Shown in pieces: positions 10,095 to 16,614 of a stretch of DNA of 17,599 nt (within the stretch, counting starts at the first letter, position 1; every line of letters starts with the position of its first letter). Below the pieces are notes generated by a model. The model saw only the letters and a list, made by a program, of their open reading frames with translations, was not told the origin of the DNA and ran no database searches. Position numbers and translations under genes: made by a program. This stretch comes from JAJKJG01 sp036389455 (GTDB lineage Bacteria > Pseudomonadota > Alphaproteobacteria > Rhizobiales > Beijerinckiaceae): the NCBI GenBank assembly GCA_036389455.1, contig DASVPW010000130.1:1-17599 (forward strand), in the 5' to 3' direction.

Positions 10095-10187
10095 TGCCGT
10101 CATCATGACGAGAGTGCGGCCTCCGGGCCGGTCATCATGAGGATGGCGCCGGATTCCCTGGGGGCCGGCGCCGTCATGATAACGGCA
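10095..10187. repeat. Nested inverted repeats in the ankyrin/coaD divergent region
   Basis: TGCCGTCATCATGAC (10095-10109) and GTCATGATAACGGCA (10173-10187) are inverted copies with one mismatch. Inside lies a perfect hairpin, GGCGCCGG (10145-10152) and CCGGCGCC (10165-10172). A further motif copy, GTCATCATGAG, sits at 10131-10141; its ATCATGA can also pair with TCATGAT at 10174-10180 to extend the inner hairpin. Both flanking genes diverge, so this is not a terminator for either. A paired operator or dispersed repeat is more likely. Confidence 0.55.
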
Positions 10188-10247
10188 TGGTGCAGCCTTG
10201 CAGCCGCGGCTTGCCCGGCGCGGCGGTAACGGCTAACCGGGCGGAAG

Positions 10248-10760
10248 ATGCCCCGCACCGCCCTCTACACCGGCACCTTCGACCCTGTCACCAACGGCCA
10301 CCTCGACGTGGTCCGGCGGGCCTGCCGGCTCGTCGACCGGCTCGTGATCGCGATCGGGGTGCACTCGGCGAAGACCCCGGTGTTCTCGGCCGAGGAGCGG
10401 GCCGAGATGCTGCGCGCGGTCTGCGGGCCGGTCGCCGCGGCCGAGGGGACGGCCCTCGAGGTCGTGACCTTCGACGACCTCGCCGTCGCGGCGGCCCGGC
10501 GGCTTTCCGCCACGATCATCGTCCGCGGCGTCCGCGACGGCACCGACCTCGACTACGAGATGCAGATGGGGGCCATGAACGAGGGCATGGCGCCGGACCT
10601 CCAGACCGTCCTCCTGCCGGCCTCGCCCATGGTGCGCCCCATCACCGCCACCCTCGTGCGCCAGATCGCCTCGATGGGCGGCGACGTCTCGGGCTTCGTG
10701 CCGGCCCTCGTGAACGAGCGGCTCAAGGCGAAGTTCGGTGCCAAGGCCCCGCGAGGCTGA
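10248..10760 (+). CDS. coaD: Pantetheine-phosphate adenylyltransferase
   Basis: CoaD transfers AMP from ATP to 4'-phosphopantetheine, making dephospho-CoA, the penultimate step of coenzyme A synthesis in the cytoplasm. The 170-residue protein has the nucleotidyltransferase signature TGTFDPVTNGHLD at residues 8-20, with Thr10 and His18 in the positions that bind the ATP phosphates. It also has the IIVRGVRDGTDLDYEMQMGAMN stretch and a C-terminal TATLVRQIASMGGDVSGFVP segment. Length is normal. The ATG at 10248 follows GGGCGGAAG, a fair ribosome binding site. It heads a same-strand run with two cyclophilin genes, an order I recall from rhizobia, where it directly follows gyrA; here about 5.6 kb separates the two genes. 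Confidence 0.96.
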   Translation: MPRTALYTGTFDPVTNGHLDVVRRACRLVDRLVIAIGVHSAKTPVFSAEERAEMLRAVCGPVAAAEGTALEVVTFDDLAVAAARRLSATIIVRGVRDGTDLDYEMQMGAMNEGMAPDLQTVLLPASPMVRPITATLVRQIASMGGDVSGFVPALVNERLKAKFGAKAPRG

Positions 10761-10769
10761 TCGTCCCGG

Positions 10770-10841
10770 GATCACAGGATCGTCGGATTGCAGGATCACG
10801 GGATCGCCCGATCATCGGATCAACGGACCACAGGAGCTTAA
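10770..10841 (+). repeat. Degenerate 8-bp tandem repeat in the coaD-ppiA gap
   Basis: Eight consecutive octamers start GAT or GAC at 10770, 10778, 10786, 10794, 10802, 10810, 10818 and 10826, all in exact 8-bp phase. A ninth degenerate copy (GAGCTTAA, 10834) runs into the GGA before the ATG at 10845. The approximate consensus is GATCACRG: G and A are invariant, T is 7 of 9, C is 8 of 9 and the last G is 7 of 9. The array fills nearly the whole 84-bp gap and includes the ribosome binding region. Confidence 0.85.
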
Positions 10842-10844
10842 GGA

Positions 10845-11399
10845 ATGAAGCGTCTCGCCCTCGCCTTGTCGCTCGGCCTTCTCGCCGCCGGGGCCGCCTC
10901 GCCCGCCGCGGCGCAGGGGGCCGACCCGCAGAACACGATCTACCTCGAGACCAAGGACGGGCGGGTCACGATCCGCCTGCGCCCGGACCTCGCCCCGAAG
11001 CACGTCGAGCAGATCAAGACCCTGACGAAGCGCGGCTTCTACGACGGGATCGTGTTCCACCGGGTGATCCCGGGCTTCATGGCCCAGACCGGCGACCCGA
11101 CCGGCACCGGCACCGGCAAGTCCGACCTGCCGAACCTCCCGGCCGAGTTCACGTCGACCCCCTACAAGCGCGGCTCCGTCGGCATGGCCCGCTCGGCGAG
11201 CCCCGATTCGGCGAACTCCCAGTTCTTCATCTGCTACGAGGGCTGCGGTCCGCTCACCGGCCAGTACACGCTGTTCGGCGAGGTGGTCTCGGGCATGGAC
11301 GTCGTCGACAAGATCAAGAAGGGCTCTTCGGCGAACAACGGCCAGGTCTCGAATCCGGACAGGATCGTGAAGATGCAACTCGCCGCGGACGCCAAGTGA
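10845..11399 (+). CDS. ppiA: Exported cyclophilin-type peptidyl-prolyl cis-trans isomerase
   Basis: This 184-residue protein has a clear signal peptide (MKRLALALSL, cleavage after PAAA near residue 23), so it should act in the periplasm, speeding proline isomerisation during folding of exported proteins. The cyclophilin core is complete: FHRVIPGFMAQTGDPTGTG with the catalytic Arg, then SVGMARSASPDSANSQFFI. The two cysteines, Cys130 and Cys134, lie in FFICYEGC, where they could form a disulfide; the cytoplasmic paralogue downstream keeps only the first. The ATG at 10845 follows AGGAGCTTAAGGA, overlapping the octamer array. Its stop overlaps the GTG start of the next gene (GTGA), so the two are translationally coupled. 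The symbol is given for the exported member of the ppiA/ppiB pair. Confidence 0.94.
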   Translation: MKRLALALSLGLLAAGAASPAAAQGADPQNTIYLETKDGRVTIRLRPDLAPKHVEQIKTLTKRGFYDGIVFHRVIPGFMAQTGDPTGTGTGKSDLPNLPAEFTSTPYKRGSVGMARSASPDSANSQFFICYEGCGPLTGQYTLFGEVVSGMDVVDKIKKGSSANNGQVSNPDRIVKMQLAADAK

Positions 11400-11884
11400 G
11401 GCTCCCGGCTCTCGCGCCGCTCCTCGCCCTTGCCCTTGCGGCGGGGGCGGGCGCGGCGCGGGCCCAGCCTTGGCCGGAGTACGACGGCGGCTTCTTCCCC
11501 CTCGACCCGCCGCTCGCTCTGCTGCAGCAGCTCAACGGCACCATCCGCGGCTCGCGCGCGGCGGAGGAGACCGGGCGGATCGAGCGCATCCGCGACGTCT
11601 TCTCCGCGATGCGCGCCTGCTGGCGCCCTCCAGCCTTTCCCGGCGGGCCGACGGGCCTGCAGCTCACGTTAAGGACGAGCTTCAACCGGAACGGCCAAAT
11701 CATTGGAAAGCCGCAAATAACCTTCTTCCAGAGCGGCGGCGACCGGGACGCGCGGGACCGCTTCGCCGCCTCGATCTCGGAGGCCTTCCGGCGCTGCGTC
11801 CCGCTGCCGTTCACGGCCGCGTTCGGATCCGCCGTGGCGGGCCGCCCGTTCACCTTCCGCTTCGTCGACGACCGTCAAACCTAG
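11396..11884 (+). CDS. Small exported protein with TolA/TonB C-terminal-like domain
   Basis: The GTG at 11396 overlaps the ppiA stop (GTGA), giving a 162-residue product with a strong signal peptide (MRLPALAPLLALALAAG, cleavage near ARA-QP at residue 23). Residues about 65-160 follow a TolA/TonB C-terminal pattern: a helix ending in a Trp-Pro segment (MRACWRPPA), a strand pair TLRTSFNRNGQIIGKPQITF, a helix DRFAASISEAFRRC, then VPLPF and a final strand FTFRFVDD. Two cysteines, Cys75 and Cys134, could form a disulfide, as TolA has. It lacks the membrane anchor and long helical stalk of TolA or TonB, so it is a stand-alone exported domain. The overlap with ppiA suggests coordinated expression with periplasmic folding. 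The domain call is by pattern only; function is unknown. Confidence 0.78.
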   Translation: MRLPALAPLLALALAAGAGAARAQPWPEYDGGFFPLDPPLALLQQLNGTIRGSRAAEETGRIERIRDVFSAMRACWRPPAFPGGPTGLQLTLRTSFNRNGQIIGKPQITFFQSGGDRDARDRFAASISEAFRRCVPLPFTAAFGSAVAGRPFTFRFVDDRQT

Positions 11885-11894
11885 AGGAGCCGCC

Positions 11895-12362
11895 ATGGCC
11901 ACGCCTGAAAACACCCTCGTCCTCGAGACCACGAAAGGCCGCGTCGTGATCGAGCTTCGGCCCGACCTCGCGCCGGGCCACGTCGAGCGCATCAAGACGC
12001 TCGCCCGCAAGGGCTTCTACGACGGCGTCGCCTTCCACCGGGTGATCGACGGCTTCATGGCCCAGACCGGCTGCCCGCACGGCACCGGCACCGGCGGCTC
12101 GGACCTGCCCGACCTCAAGGCCGAGTTCAATGCCGAGCCGCACGTGCGCGGCACGGTCTCGATGGCGCGCACGAACCAGCCGAACTCGGCGAACTCGCAG
12201 TTCTTCATCTGCTTCGACGACGCCCGCTTCCTCGACAACAAGTACACGGTCTGGGGCAAGGTCGTGGAGGGCATGGAGAACGTCGATAAGATCAAGCGCG
12301 GCGAGCCCGTCCGCGACCCCGACCGCATCGTCTCGATGAAGGTCAGAGCGGACGCGGCGTGA
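11895..12362 (+). CDS. ppiB: Cytoplasmic cyclophilin-type peptidyl-prolyl cis-trans isomerase
   Basis: This 155-residue protein has no signal peptide and is the cytoplasmic partner of the exported cyclophilin two genes upstream. The full single-domain cyclophilin fold is present: FHRVIDGFMAQTGCPHGTG with the catalytic Arg, then TVSMARTNQPNSANSQFFI, and YTVWGKVVEGMENVDKI near the C-terminus. The position of the cyclosporin-contacting Trp of human CypA is Phe (ARFLDNKY), as expected in bacteria. The two cyclophilins share most core motifs and look like an old tandem duplication flanking the small exported gene. The ATG at 11895 has GAGGAG 6 nt upstream and lies 10 bp after the previous stop, consistent with one operon. 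Confidence 0.94.
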   Translation: MATPENTLVLETTKGRVVIELRPDLAPGHVERIKTLARKGFYDGVAFHRVIDGFMAQTGCPHGTGTGGSDLPDLKAEFNAEPHVRGTVSMARTNQPNSANSQFFICFDDARFLDNKYTVWGKVVEGMENVDKIKRGEPVRDPDRIVSMKVRADAA

Positions 12363-12375
12363 TACGCTGGGGCCG

Positions 12376-13230
12376 ATGAACGCGCATCCTTCCGCCGCCG
12401 GCACGGTCGAGGCCGGCGGCGTCCGCTTCGGCAACCGGCTGCCGCTCGCTCTGATCGCGGGCCCCTGCGCCATGGAGAGCCGGGCGCACGCCCTGGAGAT
12501 GGCGGTGGCCCTCAAGGAGATCGCCGAGCGGCTCGGGATCGGGCTCGTCTACAAATCGTCCTTCGACAAGGCGAACCGCACCTCGTCGGCGAGCGCCCGG
12601 GGGATCGGGCTCAAGGAGGCGCTGCCCATCTTCGCCGAGGTGAAGGAGCGCTACGGGCTTCCCGTGACGACCGACGTGCACGAGATCGGGCATTGCGCGG
12701 CGGCGGCCGAGGTCGTCGACATCCTCCAGATCCCGGCCTTCCTGTGCCGCCAGACCGACCTCCTCGCCGCCGCCGCCGCGACCGGGCGGGCCGTGAACGT
12801 CAAGAAGGGCCAGTTCCTCGCCCCCTGGGACATGGCGAACGTCGCCAAGAAGATCACCGAGGCCGGCAACCCCAACGTGATGGTGACCGAGCGCGGCGCC
12901 TCCTTCGGCTACAACACCCTCGTCTCCGACATGCGCGCGCTGCCGATCATGGCGGAGGCGACCGGCGCGCCGGTGATCTTCGACGCCACCCACTCGGTGC
13001 AGCAGCCGGGAGGCAAGGGCACGTCCTCCGGCGGGCAGCGGGAGTTCGTGCCGGTGCTCGCCCGCGCGGCGGTCGCGGTCGGCGTCGCCGGCGTCTTCAT
13101 CGAGACCCATGAGGACCCGGACAAGGCGCCCTCCGACGGGCCGAACATGGTCCCCTTGCGGGAGATGGAGGCGCTGCTGCGTAAGCTCCAGGCCTTCGAC
13201 CGGCTCGCCAAGGCGGAAGCCGCAGCTTAG
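12376..13230 (+). CDS. kdsA: 3-deoxy-8-phosphooctulonate (Kdo-8-phosphate) synthase, metal-dependent class
   Basis: KdsA condenses phosphoenolpyruvate with arabinose 5-phosphate to Kdo-8-phosphate in the cytoplasm, supplying Kdo for the LPS inner core. The 284-residue protein shows KSSFDKANR, then IQIPAFLCRQTDLL and VNVKKGQFLAPWD, all diagnostic of KdsA rather than the related DAHP synthases. The N-terminal motif is IAGPCAMES with Cys31, matching the metal-ligand Cys of Aquifex-type enzymes; E. coli has Asn there. The other metal ligands are in place: His206 (DATHSVQ), Glu243 (FIETH) and Asp254 (APSD), with the same spacing as in the Aquifex enzyme. It starts 13 bp after ppiB, so it is probably the last gene of the coaD run. 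The stop is 3 bp from the convergent DUF815 gene. Confidence 0.96.
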   Translation: MNAHPSAAGTVEAGGVRFGNRLPLALIAGPCAMESRAHALEMAVALKEIAERLGIGLVYKSSFDKANRTSSASARGIGLKEALPIFAEVKERYGLPVTTDVHEIGHCAAAAEVVDILQIPAFLCRQTDLLAAAAATGRAVNVKKGQFLAPWDMANVAKKITEAGNPNVMVTERGASFGYNTLVSDMRALPIMAEATGAPVIFDATHSVQQPGGKGTSSGGQREFVPVLARAAVAVGVAGVFIETHEDPDKAPSDGPNMVPLREMEALLRKLQAFDRLAKAEAAA

Positions 13231-13233
13231 AGG

Positions 13234-14181
13234 TCAGGACAGCCGCTTCTCCAGCCGTCCGGCGAGGTCCTGGATGAACTGCCACGCGGCGCGCCCCGAG
13301 CGCGAGCCGCGGGTCGTCGCCCACTCGAGCGCCTCGGCCCGCACGGCGTCGCGGTTGTACGCCAGACCGAAGTGGTCGGCGTAGCCGAACACCATGTCGA
13401 GGTACTCGTCCTGGCTGCAGCGGTGGAAGCCGAGCCAGAGCCCGAAGCGGTCGGAGAGCGACACCTTCTCCTCGACCGCCTCGCCCGGGTTGATGGCGGT
13501 CGAGCGCTCGTTCTCCATCATGTCGCGAGGGAGGAGGTGGCGCCGGTTCGAGGTCGCGTAGAAGATCACGTTGTCGGGCCGCCCCTCGATGCCGCCCTCG
13601 AGCACCGCCTTCAGGGACTTGTAGGAGGTGTCGTCGGCGTCGAAGGAGAGGTCGTCGCAGAACACGAGGAAGCGGTGCCGGTCGGGGCGAAGCAGGGCCA
13701 TGAGGTCCGGCAGGGTCTCGATGTCCTCGCGGTGGATCTCGACGAGCTTCAAGGGGAGGGGAGCCGGCGCCGCGGCGCCGGGCGCCGCCGCGAGCGTCTT
13801 GTTGATCTCGGCGTGCACGGCCTTGACGAGGGACGACTTGCCCATGCCGCGCGCGCCCCACAGGAGGGCGTTGTTGGCCGGCAGGCCTTTGGCGAAGCGC
13901 AAGGTGTTCTCGGCGAGCTGGTCGCGCACCCGGTCGATGCCGCGAAGCAGTGCCATCTCGACCCGGCTGACCTTCGCGACGGGGCTGAGCCGTCCCTCCG
14001 CCTGCCACACGAAGGCGTCGGCCGCCTCGAAGTCGGGGGCCTGCACGGCCGCCGGCGCCGCCCGTTCGAGCGCGTCTGCGATGCGGGTCAGCACCTCCAG
14101 CATCTCGGGCTCCGCCGCCCCCGACGCGGCGGAGGACGCCGCGGAAGCGGCGCCAAGGCGGAGTTGGTCGGCCCGGGACAT
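13234..14181 (-). CDS. DUF815-family AAA+ ATPase
   Basis: This 315-residue predicted cytoplasmic ATPase has a Walker A motif GARGMGKSS (109-117, Lys115), a Walker B motif FLVFCDD (171-177) and a sensor-1-like ATSNRRHL (209-216, Asn212). A conserved NPGEAVEEKVSLSDRFGLWLGF block (231-252) includes Arg245, a possible arginine finger. This order matches DUF815 proteins, which are widespread and of unproven function. The N-terminal 30 residues are Ala/Ser-rich and low complexity. The frame extends to 14310, but ATG 14181 is chosen because upstream codons look non-coding and a GGGAG lies 14 nt before. It is convergent with kdsA (3-bp gap) and divergent from the nucleotide cyclase gene. Substrate or partner cannot be named. 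Confidence 0.9.
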   Translation of the reverse strand: MSRADQLRLGAASAASSAASGAAEPEMLEVLTRIADALERAAPAAVQAPDFEAADAFVWQAEGRLSPVAKVSRVEMALLRGIDRVRDQLAENTLRFAKGLPANNALLWGARGMGKSSLVKAVHAEINKTLAAAPGAAAPAPLPLKLVEIHREDIETLPDLMALLRPDRHRFLVFCDDLSFDADDTSYKSLKAVLEGGIEGRPDNVIFYATSNRRHLLPRDMMENERSTAINPGEAVEEKVSLSDRFGLWLGFHRCSQDEYLDMVFGYADHFGLAYNRDAVRAEALEWATTRGSRSGRAAWQFIQDLAGRLEKRLS

Positions 14182-14333
14182 TTTCTTAAGCGGCTCCCGC
14201 ACGTGAGGACGGTTGCGCTCCTTAGCCCGGCAAGGAACTGGGGTCCATGTTTGTCCGGGGGAGGTCCGCGTCCTGTCGGGCCTTAACCACGCCTCTCGGA
14301 GAAAGGCCATGCCCGTTCGAGCGTGCCCGCGCT

Positions 14334-15587
14334 ATGCTGCTCCCGGCCGCCTTCGCGGCCGTGGCGGACGGTTCGATGGACGATGCGCAGGCAGCGGGCC
14401 TTGCAAGGGCGGTGGCGGAGGCCGGGCTTGCCGGCTTGCCCGAGCCGGAGCTCCTGCGGGCGTTCTGCGCCGGGCTCGAGGCTGCGGGCGTGCCGGTCGC
14501 GCGCGCCCTGGTGATGATCGACACGCTGCATCCGGTCCACGAGGGCCATGTCTTCCGCTGGCGGCGCGACGAGGCCGAGGTCAGGCCCGCCACGGAGTAC
14601 GGCCGGATCAACGAAGGCGGCGAGGCCGCCGAGAGGTGGCGCCGCAGCCCTTTCCACCATCTCCTCGACACCGGCGGCTTTATGCTGCGGCGCAGGCTCG
14701 GGCCGGACGACCCGGCGGACTTCCCCGTTCTCGACGACCATCGCGCCGAAGGGCAGACGGACTATCTCGCCCTCGTCCACCGCTTCCCGGAGGGTGCCGT
14801 CATCGGCGAGATGGACGGCGTCTACTCGTCGTGGGCGACGGACGAGCCCGGCGGCTTCACGGACGGACAGATCGAGAGGCTCACCGCCCTCGTCCCCTCG
14901 CTCGCGCTCGCCGTGAAGAGCGCGGCGCTCGCCCGCATCGCCCGTACCCTCGTCGAGACCTACCTCGGCCGCGACGCCGGCCGGCGCGTGCTTGGCGGGC
15001 GCATCGCCCGCGGCGTCGCCGAGCGCATCGACGCCGTCCTATGGTACAGCGACCTCGCCGGCTTCACCCGCATCACCGAGGCCGCGGCGCCCGGCGAGAT
15101 CATCCCGTTCCTCAACGACTACGCCGAGGCGGTCATCGCCTCCGTCCACGAGGCGGGCGGCGACGTGCTCAAGCTCGTCGGCGACGGCACGCTCGCGATC
15201 TTCCAGGCCGACGACCCGGGCACCGCCTGCCGCTGCGCGCTTCGCGCGGAAGCCCTGATGCGGGCCCGGGTCGGCGCCCTCAACGAAGGGCGCGCCGCGC
15301 GCGGCCTGCCGGTGACCGGGACCTATCTCGGCCTGCACACCGGCGAGGTCTTCTACGGCAACGTCGGCAGCCGCGACCGGCTCGACTTCACGGTCGTCGG
15401 GCCCGCCGTCAACGAGGCGAGCCGGATCGTCGGCCTGTGCCGCTCGGTCGAAAGGACGGTCCTCGTCTCCTCGGCCTTCGCTGCGGCGGCGCGCCCGGAG
15501 GAGCGGGCCCGCCTCGTCTCCATCGGCCGTTACGCGCTGAAAGGGGTCGCGCGCCCGCAGGAGCTGTTCACCCTGGATCCGGGGTAG
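14334..15587 (+). CDS. Class III adenylate/guanylate cyclase with uncharacterised N-terminal sensor region
   Basis: The C-terminal half (about 230-417) is a class III nucleotide cyclase domain. Metal-binding residues are Asp240 (YSDLAGFT) and Asp284 (KLVGDGTLAIF); Lys280 and Thr353 (LDFTVVG) occupy the base-recognition positions, and Asn360 and Arg364 (VNEASR) stabilise the transition state. Lys plus Thr fits class IIIb adenylate cyclases, so cAMP is the likely product. The N-terminal half (about 25-225) is a soluble, GAF-like-length region (RALVMIDTLHPVHEGHVFRWRR, then TDYLALVHRF), with no transmembrane segments. The frame opens at ATG 14247, but codons 14247-14333 include TTT, TTA, TGT and AGG, rare here, so ATG 14334 is preferred; neither start has a strong SD. 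The stop is 5 bp from the convergent GFA gene. Confidence 0.88.
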   Translation: MLLPAAFAAVADGSMDDAQAAGLARAVAEAGLAGLPEPELLRAFCAGLEAAGVPVARALVMIDTLHPVHEGHVFRWRRDEAEVRPATEYGRINEGGEAAERWRRSPFHHLLDTGGFMLRRRLGPDDPADFPVLDDHRAEGQTDYLALVHRFPEGAVIGEMDGVYSSWATDEPGGFTDGQIERLTALVPSLALAVKSAALARIARTLVETYLGRDAGRRVLGGRIARGVAERIDAVLWYSDLAGFTRITEAAAPGEIIPFLNDYAEAVIASVHEAGGDVLKLVGDGTLAIFQADDPGTACRCALRAEALMRARVGALNEGRAARGLPVTGTYLGLHTGEVFYGNVGSRDRLDFTVVGPAVNEASRIVGLCRSVERTVLVSSAFAAAARPEERARLVSIGRYALKGVARPQELFTLDPG

Positions 15588-15592
15588 CCGCT

Positions 15593-16069
15593 TCAGCCCT
15601 TGTCGAGGAGGCCGTGGGCGCGGTGCCAATCCTCGAGGGAATCGTCCGGGTATGTATCGTGGCGCCGTTCGCCGCGCTTCGCGTCGACGCGCACCCAATT
15701 GGCCTTCGAGTCGAGCATCATGTGCACGGCCTCGGGCGGCTCCGGCAGGGCCGTGTCGATCGCGCTCGCGAAGGGGTGGACGAGGTCGGGCCAGCGCGGG
15801 TCGAAGACCCACAGGGCCGAGCCGCAGCGGGCGCAGAACCGGCGCTCGGCCGGGCTCTCCGCGCCGTCGATCCGGGCGCGGAACACCGTGACGGCGTCCT
15901 CGCCCTCGACCTTGAGGGTGTCGGCCTTGGCCCCGAGATTGATAGCGTATCCGCCGCCCCCGGCCGTCTTGCGGCACACCGAGCAGTAGCAGCGCAGGTA
16001 CGGCACGGGCGCATAGGCCTCGACCGAGAAGCGCACCGCGCCGCAATGGCAGGAGCCTTCGATGCGCAT
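15593..16069 (-). CDS. GFA-family (CENP-V/GFA domain) zinc protein
   Basis: This 158-residue cytoplasmic protein has the three-part cysteine pattern of the GFA domain: CHC at 7-9, CYCSVC at 27-32 and CARC at 79-82, which hold two zinc ions. The family is named for a proposed glutathione-dependent formaldehyde-activating enzyme, but the glutathione role of the prototype is disputed and most members have unknown substrates. If this is a methylotroph-related organism, a formaldehyde link is tempting but unsupported here: no adhC/frmA or GSH pathway gene is nearby. ATG 16069 is preceded by GGGGGA at good spacing. The gene is convergent with the cyclase and divergent from yajC. Confidence 0.9.
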   Translation of the reverse strand: MRIEGSCHCGAVRFSVEAYAPVPYLRCYCSVCRKTAGGGGYAINLGAKADTLKVEGEDAVTVFRARIDGAESPAERRFCARCGSALWVFDPRWPDLVHPFASAIDTALPEPPEAVHMMLDSKANWVRVDAKRGERRHDTYPDDSLEDWHRAHGLLDKG

Positions 16070-16142
16070 GCGCCGATCCCCCGGAACCCGGGCCGCACGA
16101 TACGACGGGGGCGGCCGGGGCCCAAGGGCACGCTCCCGCGAA

Positions 16143-16169
16143 TTGATTTCGCGCCCCCCATGCTATAGT
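16143..16169 (+). promoter_or_regulatory. Candidate promoter of yajC-secD with extended -10
   Basis: TATAGT (16164-16169) is preceded by TGC, an extended -10 motif, and lies 15 bp after TTGATT (16143-16148). The short spacer is compatible with the extended -10. Transcription would start near 16176, giving a leader of about 80 nt that contains the hairpin at 16192-16231. Confidence 0.55.
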
Positions 16170-16191
16170 TCCGCGCCACCTCGGACATCGG

Positions 16192-16231
16192 CGGCGCGCC
16201 CGGCTCAGGGAAGGCCCGGGCGGGCGCGCCG
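16192..16231 (+). promoter_or_regulatory. Strong hairpin in the yajC leader
   Basis: CGGCGCGCCCG (16192-16202) and CGGGCGCGCCG (16221-16231) are perfect 11-bp inverted arms around an 18-nt loop. The hairpin ends 12 nt before the GGAG that precedes the TTG start. There is no T tract, so a role in translation or message stability is more plausible than termination. Confidence 0.5.
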
Positions 16232-16255
16232 TCTTACGCCATGGAGTGAAGTCGC

Positions 16256-16582
16256 TTGATCACGCCCGCGTTCGCGCAAGGACTCGGTGGCGGCGGCAGC
16301 GGGGACGTGATCCTGCAGCTCGTCCCGTTCCTGCTCATCTTCGTCATCATGTACTTCCTCATCATCCGGCCGCAGCAGCGGCGGGTGAAGGAGCACCAGG
16401 AGCTGGTCAAGAACGTGCGGCGCGGCGACACCGTCGTGACCTCGGGCGGCATCGTCGGCAAGGTCACGAAGGTCACGGACGACCCGGAGATCGAGGTCGA
16501 GATCGCCGACGGGGTCAGGGTCAAGCTCATGCGCGGGATGATCTCCGAGGTGCGGACCAGGGGCGAGCCGGTCAAGTCCTGA
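16256..16582 (+). CDS. yajC: Sec translocon accessory subunit YajC
   Basis: YajC is a small single-span inner-membrane protein that associates with SecDF and the SecYEG translocon. The 108-residue product has a short periplasmic Gly-rich N-terminus, one membrane segment (about 18-37), the conserved IIRPQQRRVKEHQ immediately after it, and a soluble beta domain with GDTVVTSGGIVGKV. Start is TTG at 16256, giving MITPAFAQ, close to the usual alphaproteobacterial N-terminus. A stop codon lies in frame at 16247, and the next in-frame ATG falls inside the membrane span, so TTG is effectively forced. GGAG at 16243-16246 serves as SD. The minimal ORF ATG-GAG-TGA at 16241 overlaps that SD. It is followed by secD after 79 bp, the standard yajC-secD-secF order. 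Confidence 0.96.
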   Translation: MITPAFAQGLGGGGSGDVILQLVPFLLIFVIMYFLIIRPQQRRVKEHQELVKNVRRGDTVVTSGGIVGKVTKVTDDPEIEVEIADGVRVKLMRGMISEVRTRGEPVKS

Positions 16583-16614
16583 CGGACGGCGATCGGCCAC
16601 AGTGACAACGGCTT

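Noticed and set aside
10187..11395. Long open frame from 10187 running through coaD and ppiA into the small exported gene
   Set aside because: Only the last part (from GTG 11396) has a signal peptide and normal composition. The upstream part is out of frame with coaD and ppiA; its apparent 8-residue repeat is just the octamer DNA array being translated.
14247..14333. N-terminal extension of the nucleotide cyclase from ATG 14247
   Set aside because: Codons such as TTT, TTA, TGT and AGG are rare in the surrounding genes and the residues show no pattern; ATG 14334 fits better, although 14247 is not excluded.
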